Counted from the first letter of the stretch, positions 34,188 to 42,984 are shown. The stretch: DNA of 44,201 nucleotides from Rhodococcus aetherivorans (GCF_011058165.1 NZ_JAALEG010000049.1:1-44201), one strand, 5' to 3'. Notes: generated by a model not told the origin, from the letters alone. Numbers and translations: made by a program.

Positions 34188-35384
34188 GTGCTCCTTTCGT
34201 TGGCGAGGCGTCTGCTGTCCGCGCCGTCCCGGCTGTGCCGCCGCCGACGTCGCGTTCGTGAGTTCGCGGCGGCCGGCTTGCTGGACGGGCTGGGGGGAGT
34301 AGCCAGAGCACGCCGCATCCGCGTCCTGCTGCACCTCGCCGACCATGGCGCAAACGTGGCAGCGCTGACCGAGGCCACCCGGCGAGGCCAGCTGGGATAT
34401 CTGCTGTTCGACGATGCGTTGACTCCCCGCGGGGTCACCTACACGATCGAACAGATCTCGGGGCGGACCGGCCTCTCCAGGTCGGATGTGGAGCGGTGGT
34501 TTCGCTCGATGGGCCGTGGGGTGTCGACCGCGGGGGCGGCGGACTACAGCGAGGACGACCTGCGTCTGGCCCGGCTGTTGGCCGAGTACCGCGCTCTCGG
34601 CGGCGCGGACGCCGACCTGTTCGCGTTCGCCCGGATTGTGGGCAGAAATACCGCGACCCTCGCCGGCGCGACCGTGTCCTTGATTCAGCGGCAGCTCGAT
34701 GCCGACGCCGATCACCCCGAGATGGCACTGCGCTATGCCCGCGAGCTGCGACGGTTCGCGGAGTTTCAATCCCGCTTGCTCGGTCGCGCCGTCACCACGC
34801 GCCTTCGGCAGTATCTGCGTCAGCAGATCCACGCCGATACGGTCGATCACCGTGATCCCGGGGCACACGAGGTCGCGGTGTGCTTCGCCGATCTGGTCGG
34901 GTTCACCGGTCTCGGGGAGCAACTGTCGCCATCGGAGCTCGGCGAGTTGGCCGATCGACTCGATGCTCTGACCACGGATGTGGTGGCCCCGCCGGTGCGG
35001 TTCGTGAAGACCGTCGGGGACGCGGTGCTGCTGCTGTCCCCGGACCCGACGAGTCTGGCCACGGTGGTGCTGGAGCTCCTTGCTGCCGCGCACCGGCAGG
35101 GTCTTCCGCCGCTGCATGCCGGGATCGCATGGGGCACTGCCGTGCGCAGTGCCGGTGATTGGATCGGTCGACCGCTCAACCGGGCGAGCCGCATCGCTTC
35201 GATCGCCAAACCACTCGAGGTGCTTGTCGACGTCGCAGCGATGCGTCGGCTGGACAGCGCGGCAGTGGCCGCGGAGCCGGCGGGCAGGTACACGCTGAAA
35301 GGCTTCGCCGGCGAGCATGAGCTTTATCGGGTCCATGCGGTCCGAAGGTCACCGAGCGAGACGGGACTCGAGCACTCCCCGTAG
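34188..35384 (+). CDS. Class III adenylate cyclase with Rv1264-type regulatory domain
   Basis: The 398-residue cytoplasmic enzyme converts ATP to cAMP. Residues about 30-215 resemble the autoinhibitory, pH-sensing N-terminal domain of Rv1264 (Ad_Cy_reg). The cyclase domain follows. All six key residues can be placed: metal Asp D235 (CFADLVGFT) and D278 (KTVGDAV), adenine-selecting K274 and D324, and transition-state N331 and R335 (DWIGRPLNRASRI). Class III cyclases act as homodimers. The GTG at 34188 is the first start that keeps the regulatory domain, but its ribosome binding site is poor. No membrane segment is present. With the UspA protein it forms a possible cAMP producer and binder pair in the window, though 28 kb apart. 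Confidence 0.92.
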   Translation: MLLSLARRLLSAPSRLCRRRRRVREFAAAGLLDGLGGVARARRIRVLLHLADHGANVAALTEATRRGQLGYLLFDDALTPRGVTYTIEQISGRTGLSRSDVERWFRSMGRGVSTAGAADYSEDDLRLARLLAEYRALGGADADLFAFARIVGRNTATLAGATVSLIQRQLDADADHPEMALRYARELRRFAEFQSRLLGRAVTTRLRQYLRQQIHADTVDHRDPGAHEVAVCFADLVGFTGLGEQLSPSELGELADRLDALTTDVVAPPVRFVKTVGDAVLLLSPDPTSLATVVLELLAAAHRQGLPPLHAGIAWGTAVRSAGDWIGRPLNRASRIASIAKPLEVLVDVAAMRRLDSAAVAAEPAGRYTLKGFAGEHELYRVHAVRRSPSETGLEHSP

Positions 35385-35478
35385 CGGCTCCTCCCGATAG
35401 AGGATCGGGTGGTGAGTTGCGCCCGCGGTTGGAGCAATCCCGCGGCCGCCCGCGAAGTCGGAGTCCCCCGGTCATCCG

Positions 35479-35592
35479 GCAACAATTGGGCCGCGGCTGC
35501 AGCAGGTCTGCTGCCGGCACTTCCGCTGCCACGGCGAGGTAGACGAGATCCACCATGTTCACCAACCGGATGTAATTGAGCCGCAGAGTTTT
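35479..35592 (-). pseudogene. Fragment of a small HTH gene
   Basis: The minus-strand reading KTLRLNYIRLVN followed by MVDLVYLAVAAEVPAADLL aligns with the C-terminal half of the HTH protein at 33204 (MVDLVCIGLVLEVQATDLL). The DNA-binding helices are missing. It is a decayed paralogue in opposite orientation. Confidence 0.55.
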
Positions 35593-35689
35593 TTCTGTAG
35601 GTGGACCGCGCCGGTGAGGGGAGCGGCGTGGACAAGTCGGCTCGGACGGGATCGTGTGTAGTTCCTCGACAATCCACCGATTCCAGGCG

Positions 35690-36160
35690 ACCGGTGTGCC
35701 GGCTCCGCATCCGTGGTGGACGGAGTCTGCGGCTTCCCTGCGCGCACCACCACCCGGTACCGGCGCTGCGCCAGATGCGCGTCGACCGTGGGGCTGTCCG
35801 AATCGGGTCCGACGGTCTCGCGGAGGTGTTCGAGCGCGTCGACGGCGGTGATGCCGCCGGCCTGGCGTGCGGCGTGCTCGGCGGCCTTCGCCGGAAGCGA
35901 GAACGCGGCGCGGCCGCGCAGGTGGGCAGGACCAGGGTGCCGGCCGGATACGTGTCGACGAGGTCGTCGGTGCTGTCGGTGCCCAGCCGGCCGAAGTACA
36001 GCCCTTCCGGCAGGACCACCATGGTGGCCGCGAAGCGATCCCCGCCCACGTGGAGGACGACGGATGAGCAGGGCCCGGATGTGGCCGTGCGCTGCGTCCA
36101 CGGCATCGGTGACCGCATCGGGCAGAACGCCGGAATTCGGATTCGGCCACTGCGGCGGTT
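35690..36160 (-). pseudogene. Frameshifted remnant of an unknown gene
   Basis: Protein-like sequence on the minus strand switches between frames. One frame gives PDAVTDAVDAAHGHIRALL, the next gives VVLHVGGDRFAATMVVLPEG and LYFGRLGTDSTDDLVDTYPA, and the first frame resumes as FSLPAKAAEHAARQAGGIT and DALEHLRETVGPDSDSPTVD. At least two frameshifts are needed, near 36060 and 35920. No family was recognised. It lies between the HTH fragment and pknK on the same strand as pknK. Confidence 0.5.
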
Positions 36161-36406
36161 TACCTCGAACAACGCACCGTGACGGAGAGCGTCAGGAACG
36201 CTTCATCCTCTCGCGCACCCGATCGTCCACCGAACACCCCGCGCGGCAGGTTCTGACGCACGCATCGACCAGTCTGGCGGGTGGCGCGACGAGGCCGGGC
36301 GTTGGTCCGCAGGTTCGCGCCCTCTCGCGGTCGGAGTGGGGCCGCGGGATGCGGGTGGATGCGCCGCTGAGGTTGTGGACGATGCGATGAGCGCATGGGC
36401 GGGGCA

Positions 36407-39400
36407 TCACGGTTCTGTCGGGGTGACCGCGTCCCAGAATCGGTCGGGCACCGCGGGCCACTCGTCTCGCCACCGCCCGGCCTCCCAGTCCGCGCGCAGA
36501 TCCGAGAGCAGCGCCACCAGGTGCGGCCCGCCGTCGAGCAGGTAGCGCACGATGCCGAGCGTGGCGCATTGCGCGGTGATCGTCGCGAGCAACTCTTTGG
36601 CCTCGTCGGCGCGGTCGGCCGCGGCGAGGGTGTCGACCAGCAGCCGCCGTGCCTGCAGTAGCGCCCGCGGCCGGCCGGCGTCTGCGAGCATGTCCACCCA
36701 TTCCTGCGCCCAGGTGCAGGCCAACTCCGTCGACGCCGGTGTGTCGTCGTCGAGCAGTGCCCAGATGGCGACGGTCTCGTCGAGTTGGGCGGTGATCGCG
36801 TCGACCCCGTGCACCGGCCGGCGCCGCTCCGGATAGGCGATCGGGGGGCGCGGGGGAATGCCGGCGGTCGGGGGCAGCCGCAACCGTACGCGTTCCTCCT
36901 CGATCCGGGCCCGCAGCCTGGGTAACGTCAGCGTGTGCGCGGCCCGAGCGCCCGCATCCAGGCGCTGCGCGGCCGCCGCGCGATCGCCCCGCACCGCCTT
37001 GATCCGGGCGCCGATCGCGTACCGGGCCACCTTGAAGTCCACGGCACCGCCCTCGTAACCGAGCAGGTAGGCCTCGTCGAGGAGTCGTTCCGCCTCGTCG
37101 AGGCGGTCCTGCTCGTACAGCAGCTCGCCGAGCAGTGACGCCGCGAGTCGGGCGGCGAGAGAGTGCCCGTCGCCCCGGCTGCGGGATACCCGCAGACCCT
37201 GCCGGAACCGCTCCTCGGCGGTGGCGATGTCGAGTCGTTCGTGCGCGGCGAGGCCGAGGCAGCAATAGCTGTGCATGTGGGCGTATGGCCCGTGGTTGCG
37301 GGCGTGGTATGGCGCGGCCCACTCCTGAAGCCGCTCCGTCGCGTCGAAATCGAACCGGTAGATCGCGGCCATGCTGGCGAGGTTCGCGGCCGCGGACACT
37401 ACCCAGGGTGAGAGCGAGTCGGCCCGGGCCAGGCTGGGGCGGACCAGCTCGTCGATGGTGTCGAAGCGGTCGCACCGGGCCGCTACGACGGCACGCACCA
37501 CCCCGACTTCGGCTCGCAGGTCCTCGGTCTCGTCGGCGGTGAGAGGCGCGGTGGTGAGGAGGGATTCGACGGCCTCGAGGGCCTGTTCGGCGGGGCGAAC
37601 GCGGTTCAACAGGATCGTGGTCCATGCCACCATCAGTTGCAAGCGGGGGCGGTTGGACAGCACCGCCGGGGGTAGCTTGTCGAGAAGCGCCAGCGTGGAC
37701 GTCACCTGGGAGTGCTCGAGCAGGCTCGCGCCGTGCCGTTCGACCAGGTCGACGGCCATCTCCTGATCCCCCGCGGCCTGGGCGTGGGTCACCGCGTCGC
37801 GGATGATCGCGTGCTCGGCGAACCATTGGGCCGCGGTGCGGTGCAGCTGCGTCACGCGTTCGGGGGTCTCGCGTTCGATTCGGCGTTGCAGGAACTCTCG
37901 GAACAGGTGGTGGTAGCGAAACCAGGTGCGGTCCTCGTCCATCCGGCGCAGGAACAGGCCGCGGTCCTCGATCTCCTCGAGCAACGACTGGCATCGAGTC
38001 GTTCCGGTGAGCACGGTTGCCAGCTCTGCAGAGACGTATTCGCAGATGCAGGTGGCGAGCAGGAACTCGAGAATTCGGGGTTCGAGGGTGTCGAGGACGT
38101 TCTCGGCGAGGTACTCCCCGATGACATGGTGGCGGCCGGTGATTCCGCGGATCAGCTCTGCCGGATCGTCGCTGTCGCGCAGCGACAGCGAAACCAGCTG
38201 CAGCGCGGCCACCCAGCCGCCGGTGGCGCGGGTCAGTGCGTCGACGTCGTTGTCGGTCAGGCGGAGTCCGGCCAGCTCGACCAGCAGCCGTCGTACCTCC
38301 GGAGGGTCGAACCGCAGGGTGGCCGCGTCCACCTCGATCAGCTCGTCGCGCAGCCGCATGCGGCTCAGCGGCAGTCCGGTGCGCGCCTGGCTGGTCACGA
38401 TGATCTGCAGGTGATTGGGGTCGGCGTTGTCCAACAGGTACGCCATCGCAGCGATGGTCGCGGAGTCGGAGACTCGGTGCCAGTCGTCGATGATCAGAGC
38501 GACGTGCTCCTCGGACTCCTGGATTTCGTTGATCAACGCGGTGAGCACATACTGCGTGGCGTCGTCGCCGTACTCCTCGAGGACCGCGCCGAGATCCTGG
38601 GCCAGGGCCGGCCGCACCTGTCGGAGGGATTCGAGCAGATGCGCCAGAAGCCGCACGGCCCCGTTGTCGTCACTGTCGACGGACAGCCAGGCCACCTGGA
38701 CGCCGTTGTCGGCCAGTTCGCGCGACCATTGTGCGGCCAGGGTGGTCTTGCCGAAGCCCGGCGGGGCGGTGATGGCCGTCAGGATGCGCCGCCCACCCAC
38801 ACGCAGCAGCCGCAGCAGGCGCTCGCGGACCACCAGGGGGCGGGTCGCCGTCGGTGGGCGCAGCCGCGTGGCAGGCACCGGTGGGGTCAGCCGGCCGGAT
38901 CCGGTCCGCCGCCGGCGGCCGGTGCCGGTCGTGGCGCGGGGGTGCGCGGCGCCGAGGTCGGTGGGCTCGCTGGCATCGGGCACCGGTAGCTCGTCCACCG
39001 GCAGCCCGTGGTCTTCCTCGACCGCACGCAACTGCTCGCCGAATGCGGCGGCGGTGCCGGTGCGTGAGGTCGGATCCCGGTCCATCGCGCGCTCGAGCAT
39101 CTCGCCGACATCATCCGGGATGCCGGTGCCGCCGTGCAGGTCAGGTGCCGGCCCGCGGGTGATCCGTAGGAACTGCGCGACCACGGATTCGCCGCGGCGC
39201 CTCTCGTACGCCGCGTGCCCGGTGATGGCACAGAACAAAGTCGCGCCGAGCCCGTACACGTCCGCCGAGCGGGAGGGGGATTGTCCGGCGAGCACCTCCG
39301 GGGCGGTGAACGCCGGAGATCCCGTGACCGCGCCGGCGGCGGTCTCGAAAGCCCCGGCGACCCGAGCGATTCCGAAGTCGGTCAGCTGCGGCTCACCATA

Positions 39401-39877
39401 GTCGGTGAGCAGGATGTTCGCCGGTTTCACGTCCCGGTGCAGCATGCCCATGCGGTGCGCGGTCTCCAACGCGCCGGCGATCTTGACGCCAATCCCGAGT
39501 GCGTCCTCCCACCGCAGTGGGCCCTGCTCCCGGATCCGGGCCTCGAGCGAGTTGCGGCGGTGGTACTCCATCACGATGTACGGCTGACCGGATGCGGTGG
39601 CGCCGACCTCGTGGACGGTGACGATATTCGGGTGGCCGGACAGCCGCCCCATTGCGCGCTGCTCACGCAGGAAGCGTTCGAGGTTGTCGGGGTCCGGTTC
39701 CGAGGTCAGCACCTTGATCGCCACGGTGCGGTCCAGGGCGGGCTGCCGACACCGGTAGACGACGCCGAAACCACCCCGGCCGATCTCGTGCACGTCCTCG
39801 AACCCGGCCGCGACAAGTTCGGCCACGATGCGCGGCGGGGTCTCCCGCTGCGTCGCCAGCGGATCGCTCTCGGCCAT
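36407..39877 (-). CDS. pknK: Serine/threonine protein kinase PknK with STAND ATPase and TPR-like tail
   Basis: The 1156-residue protein resembles PknK of Mycobacterium tuberculosis throughout. The kinase domain has the glycine loop GRGGFG (33-38), Lys55 (TVAIKVL), HRD (147-149), DFG (167-169) and an APE motif in FTAPEVLAG. After a basic Pro-rich linker comes a MalT-like STAND ATPase, with Walker A APPGFGKTT at about 371-379 and Walker B ALIIDDWHR near 460. Helical TPR-like repeats fill residues about 650-1130. No LuxR helix-turn-helix is seen at the C-terminus. PknK regulates transcription and growth slowdown in mycobacteria. The ATG at 39877 has GAGG upstream; GTG at 39889 is an alternative. 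Confidence 0.95.
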   Translation of the reverse strand: MAESDPLATQRETPPRIVAELVAAGFEDVHEIGRGGFGVVYRCRQPALDRTVAIKVLTSEPDPDNLERFLREQRAMGRLSGHPNIVTVHEVGATASGQPYIVMEYHRRNSLEARIREQGPLRWEDALGIGVKIAGALETAHRMGMLHRDVKPANILLTDYGEPQLTDFGIARVAGAFETAAGAVTGSPAFTAPEVLAGQSPSRSADVYGLGATLFCAITGHAAYERRRGESVVAQFLRITRGPAPDLHGGTGIPDDVGEMLERAMDRDPTSRTGTAAAFGEQLRAVEEDHGLPVDELPVPDASEPTDLGAAHPRATTGTGRRRRTGSGRLTPPVPATRLRPPTATRPLVVRERLLRLLRVGGRRILTAITAPPGFGKTTLAAQWSRELADNGVQVAWLSVDSDDNGAVRLLAHLLESLRQVRPALAQDLGAVLEEYGDDATQYVLTALINEIQESEEHVALIIDDWHRVSDSATIAAMAYLLDNADPNHLQIIVTSQARTGLPLSRMRLRDELIEVDAATLRFDPPEVRRLLVELAGLRLTDNDVDALTRATGGWVAALQLVSLSLRDSDDPAELIRGITGRHHVIGEYLAENVLDTLEPRILEFLLATCICEYVSAELATVLTGTTRCQSLLEEIEDRGLFLRRMDEDRTWFRYHHLFREFLQRRIERETPERVTQLHRTAAQWFAEHAIIRDAVTHAQAAGDQEMAVDLVERHGASLLEHSQVTSTLALLDKLPPAVLSNRPRLQLMVAWTTILLNRVRPAEQALEAVESLLTTAPLTADETEDLRAEVGVVRAVVAARCDRFDTIDELVRPSLARADSLSPWVVSAAANLASMAAIYRFDFDATERLQEWAAPYHARNHGPYAHMHSYCCLGLAAHERLDIATAEERFRQGLRVSRSRGDGHSLAARLAASLLGELLYEQDRLDEAERLLDEAYLLGYEGGAVDFKVARYAIGARIKAVRGDRAAAAQRLDAGARAAHTLTLPRLRARIEEERVRLRLPPTAGIPPRPPIAYPERRRPVHGVDAITAQLDETVAIWALLDDDTPASTELACTWAQEWVDMLADAGRPRALLQARRLLVDTLAAADRADEAKELLATITAQCATLGIVRYLLDGGPHLVALLSDLRADWEAGRWRDEWPAVPDRFWDAVTPTEP

Positions 39878-40427
39878 CGGCTGCCTCACTCATAGCCGGG
39901 GTTGGTCGAATGCCCTGATCATATCCCCGTGGGATCGGAGGCGGGGCGATCGAACGGACGACCAGCGGCCTGTCCATCGAGGGAGTGGGCATTGTCGGCG
40001 GGCACCCACGCCTGGGGTCGCATGTTCCCCGAGAACCATTGTGCGGCAGCAGAACCCGACTCGTCGACCTACGCGTCCGCGTCGCGGCGGCGTCGGCCGC
40101 GACGCCGAAGTCGGCTGTCGGCCGGTTGTCGGCCCCGGTTGGCCATTCGCCGATACGCGTGACGCACCGCCTTCTCAGCGGACGCTCAGCGAGCGGTTGG
40201 CCGCGCGGCGGCGACGTCGGTGTGTTGGCCGCACCCCAGAGCTGGAGCTGGTACGAGGGGCCTCGTCTGTCGCCAGGATTCGGCGCGGAACGGGTCCTCG
40301 AGGATGATCGGGTAGCCGGGGACAAGACTGTTCACCTCGTCTTGGCCGGCGATGGTGTATCCGGCAGTTCGGGGCCGGCGGGGACCGGGTCCGGGCGTCG
40401 GGCGGGTTTGACGCCGCTCGAGGCTCG

Positions 40428-40510
40428 GAGGGCACCGTGCAGCGTCACCCGCAGCGGATTCTGGGCGGCGTGTGCGAGGAGGGTGTGGAACTCGACGTCG
40501 AACCTCAATG
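40428..40510 (-). pseudogene. Fragment of a GntR-family (FCD) regulator
   Basis: RFDVEFHTLLAHAAQNPLRV on the minus strand matches the FCD ligand domain of FadR/VanR-type GntR regulators, where the D..FH motif supplies metal ligands. Neither the DNA-binding domain nor the rest of the FCD domain can be found nearby in any frame. It is a remnant. Confidence 0.5.
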
Positions 40511-40717
40511 GCTCTTTCGATGAGAGCGATTCGCTTCCCCGACCTGCCGTCGACCTCCCTGACCACGCTGCAGGAACTGGACTTTCACCCACCGCGGCAG
40601 TCATGACCGCGCCTGCGCACACCGCACTCCCGCGGTGGAAGGCGGGACCGGCCCGCAGCTGGGCGGCGTTCCCGCTCGCCGCCTGTAGTGGCGGTTTCTG
40701 GGGTCGTGTGGCTTCTT

Positions 40718-40753
40718 CGGCAGATCGGCACGAGATCTCGTGCCGATCTGCCG
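40718..40753. repeat. 36-bp perfect palindrome
   Basis: CGGCAGATCGGCACGAGA is followed directly by its exact complement, without a loop. It lies 12 bases before the -10 element of the downstream operon. It could be a terminator for read-through, a large operator or a recombination-type site. No T-run is present on either side. Confidence 0.7.
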
Positions 40754-40764
40754 CGATGCGCACC

Positions 40765-40782
40765 TACAGTGGGTGCACCCAC
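40765..40782 (+). promoter_or_regulatory. Promoter with overlapping palindromic operator
   Basis: TACAGT (40765-40770) fits the -10 pattern. The perfect 14-bp palindrome GTGGGTGCACCCAC (40769-40782) begins within it and covers the expected transcription start. A protein bound here would block transcription of the minicistron, membrane protein and MBL fusion genes downstream. Confidence 0.5.
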
Positions 40783-40838
40783 CGCAACCGCGGTCGGAGA
40801 AGGGCGCCGTGCACACCTTCGAGGATCCGAGGTGAGAG

Positions 40839-40913
40839 ATGACTGCATCCGAAGCCGGTTCCGCGGAATACGTAGTCGAGTCGACCGGCGCCCCCGTGAC
40901 CGCCCCGGGGTGA
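40839..40913 (+). CDS. 24-aa minicistron coupled to the membrane-protein gene
   Basis: ATG at 40839 lies six bases after GAGG and opens a 24-codon frame (MTASEAGSAEYVVESTGAPV). Its TGA overlaps the GTG of the next gene (GTGA). That GTG has no ribosome binding site of its own. The arrangement repeats the one before nuoL and suggests translational coupling. The peptide has no recognised family. Confidence 0.45.
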   Translation: MTASEAGSAEYVVESTGAPVTAPG

Positions 40914-41635
40914 TTCGGGTGACCACCGCAGAGAACGCCGAGTCCGGCGGCAGCCGGCAGCAGGTCCGGCCGGGTGCCGCCACCGGGACCGTGGTCGCCG
41001 TGTTCGGGGCGCTGGCCGCCCTGGCCGGCATCGAGCACGGGGTCGGGGAGATGCTTCAGGGCTCGGGCCCACCGCCGGGGTGGGTGATCCGGTCCTGGCC
41101 CGAGCACGCGGCGTTCGAGGCCCTCGGCGGCGAGCCCGCCCTGACCGTGCTCCCCGACCTGCTGGTCTCCGGGGTCGTCACCGTGGTGGTGGCGACCGCG
41201 CTGGGTGCCTGGGCGATCGTCGGCGTGCACCGCCGGCACGCAGGGCCGCTGCTGCTCGGGCTGTCGTTGCTGCTGTTGGCCGTGGGCGGCGGGTTCGGGC
41301 CGCCCCTGCTGGGCATCGTCTTGGGCTTGGGCGCAGCCTGGCCGGCCGTATCCCCGCAGCACTTCGGCGCAGCCAGGCGCTCCCTGGCACGGATGTGGCC
41401 GTGGGCGCTGGGAGCCGGCGTGGTCGGCTACCTGGGATTGGTCCCGGGCACTCTGGTGATGCACGCGGTGTGGGGTTCGACGAGTCCTGCCGGGGTGTAC
41501 GGGCTGATGGTGCTGGCCTTCGGCGGGGTGATCCTGGCGCTGCCGGCGGCCCGGGCCCGCGACCGGCTCGAGGCCGGGCGCGGCGTCGCACACGCGCAAC
41601 CCGGCAGCGGCCACCGCAGCAGGGGCACCCGATGA
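40910..41635 (+). CDS. Hypothetical membrane protein
   Basis: The 241-residue protein has about six hydrophobic segments (for example TGTVVAVFGALAALAGIEHG, LLVSGVVTVVVATALGAWAI, PLLLGLSLLLLAVGGGFG, WALGAGVVGYLGLVPGTLVM, GVYGLMVLAFGGVILALP). The first contains a charged EHG motif and the loop after it SGPPPGWVIRSWPEH. No family could be named. It ends in a basic tail whose stop overlaps the ATG of the MBL fusion gene, so the two are in one operon. GTG at 40910 is chosen for its overlap with the minicistron; GTG at 40919 is an alternative start with GGGGTGA upstream. Confidence 0.75.
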   Translation: MIRVTTAENAESGGSRQQVRPGAATGTVVAVFGALAALAGIEHGVGEMLQGSGPPPGWVIRSWPEHAAFEALGGEPALTVLPDLLVSGVVTVVVATALGAWAIVGVHRRHAGPLLLGLSLLLLAVGGGFGPPLLGIVLGLGAAWPAVSPQHFGAARRSLARMWPWALGAGVVGYLGLVPGTLVMHAVWGSTSPAGVYGLMVLAFGGVILALPAARARDRLEAGRGVAHAQPGSGHRSRGTR

Positions 41636-42984
41636 CCTTCCGTGCCCGACCGCACCAGATCGCCCCCGGCGTCCACCTGCTCCGGGCCGGCCGGAGCGCC
41701 GCCGCCTCCAACGTCTACCTGATCGCGTCGGGGTCGACGTGGGTGTTGGTGGACGCGGCCTGGGCCGGCAGCGCCGAGACCATCACCGCGGCGGCGGAGT
41801 CGCTGTTCGGCACGGGCACGAAGCCGGCGGCGATTCTGCTGACCCACCTCCACCCGGATCACTCCGGGGCCGCCGGGGCCCTGGCCCGGACCTGGGGGGT
41901 GCCGGTGTACGTCCACCCCGCTGAGCTGCCGATGGCCCCGGGCCGGTACCTGCCGGAGTACACGATGCCGCTGGACCGGTGGGTGGTGATCCCGCTGATG
42001 CGGCTGCTGCCCCGGCGGACTCGGGCCCGGATCGAACAGGCGGGCAGCCTCACCGACGTGGTGCGTCCGCTGGGGCCGGGCGGCGTGGTGCCGGCGCTGC
42101 CCGACTGGCAATGGGTGCACACCCCCGGGCACACCCCGGGTCACGTGGCCTACCTGCGACGCAGCGACGGCGTGCTGATCGCCGGGGACGCCGCGGTGAC
42201 CGTGGACCTGAACTCGGTCCTCGGGACGCTGACCGGCCGGCGGCGGCTCGCCGGACCACCCCGGTACACCACCTGGGACCAGCCGGCGGCGGTGCGGTCC
42301 GTCGCTGCCCTGGCGGCGCTGGAGCCGCGGGTGCTCGCTCCCGGGCACGGGCTGCCGCTGGCCACCGCAGCGGCCGAGGCACTGCACCACCTGGCCCGGA
42401 AACTGGACCGGCCTCGGGCCGGTCGGCTGCGCCGGGGGCTGCGCACGCTCCGGGTCGCTGTGGCCGCACCCCGGTACGGCGGAGCGGGCCGGTATCGGCC
42501 CCCACCGCTGGTGTACGCCCGGCTGCAGTGGCTGGGTCACGCGTTGACCCGGCTGCGGCTCAGCCCGCGATATGTCGTGACGCTCGAGGTTCCCGGGCGC
42601 CGCTCCGGTGTCGTGCGCCGGACCAACCTGGTGCTGCTGGACCACGACGGCGAGCAGTACCTGCTGTCGCTGGCCGGGCAGTCCCAGTGGGCCCGCAACG
42701 TGGGGGCCGCCGGCGGGCGCGCGATGCTGGCCCGCGGCCGCCGACGCAGGGCTGTCACGTTGGTCGAGGTGCCGGTCGCCGACCGGGCCGGCCTCCTCCG
42801 CGCCTACTTGCTGCGGCGCGGACGGCAACCCGGCAACCGACGGATCGCCCGGGAGGAGGACATGTACTTCGGCCTGGCCGGTGCACCCACCCTGGAAGAG
42901 TTGGCGGCTGTGGCACCGCGCTACCCGGTGTTCCGGGTCACCGACAGCGGACAGCCGGCCCACCAGACGAGAGCACCGCGATGA
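41632..42984 (+). CDS. Metallo-beta-lactamase-fold hydrolase fused to a DUF385 (F420-type) domain
   Basis: The 450-residue protein joins two domains. Residues about 5-265 are a metallo-beta-lactamase fold with the metal motif THLHPDHSG (ligands at 72-77), VHTPGHTPGHVAYL, GVLIAGDAAV and APGHG. Residues about 300-440 match the DUF385/PF04075 family of deazaflavin F420-dependent reductases such as Ddn (VTLEVPGRRSGVVRRTNLVL, then LAGQSQWARNVGAAGG). The catalytic Tyr of Ddn cannot be assigned with certainty. The usual partners of the two domains are separate proteins. No signal peptide is seen, so it is probably cytoplasmic. ATG overlaps the stop of the membrane protein gene. Confidence 0.88.
   Translation: MTFRARPHQIAPGVHLLRAGRSAAASNVYLIASGSTWVLVDAAWAGSAETITAAAESLFGTGTKPAAILLTHLHPDHSGAAGALARTWGVPVYVHPAELPMAPGRYLPEYTMPLDRWVVIPLMRLLPRRTRARIEQAGSLTDVVRPLGPGGVVPALPDWQWVHTPGHTPGHVAYLRRSDGVLIAGDAAVTVDLNSVLGTLTGRRRLAGPPRYTTWDQPAAVRSVAALAALEPRVLAPGHGLPLATAAAEALHHLARKLDRPRAGRLRRGLRTLRVAVAAPRYGGAGRYRPPPLVYARLQWLGHALTRLRLSPRYVVTLEVPGRRSGVVRRTNLVLLDHDGEQYLLSLAGQSQWARNVGAAGGRAMLARGRRRRAVTLVEVPVADRAGLLRAYLLRRGRQPGNRRIAREEDMYFGLAGAPTLEELAAVAPRYPVFRVTDSGQPAHQTRAPR

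Larger units (their letters stand above)
39878..40838. other. Intergenic region with regulator debris and two palindromes
   Basis: This 960-base stretch has no intact gene that can be supported. It holds the upstream region of pknK, a GntR/FCD fragment, a 36-bp perfect palindrome and a promoter with a palindromic operator-like site. A minus-strand reading EVNSLVPGYPIILEDPFRAE near 40280-40340 looks slightly protein-like but has no partner. Open frames of up to 285 codons on the plus strand show no domain and poor codon pattern. Confidence 0.5.

Noticed and set aside
34009-34302. 98-codon plus-strand frame before the cyclase
   Set aside because: It overlaps the cyclase start, has no ribosome binding site and turns into Arg/Cys-rich noise after its first 60 residues.
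36161-36406. Arg-rich minus-strand frame downstream of pknK ending near 36192
   Set aside because: It shares DNA with the end of pknK in another frame, has no start of its own, and its composition is typical of random GC-rich frames.
37712-38989. 425-codon plus-strand open frame inside pknK
   Set aside because: Antisense shadow of the kinase gene, with low-complexity Gln/Val/Glu composition and no motif.
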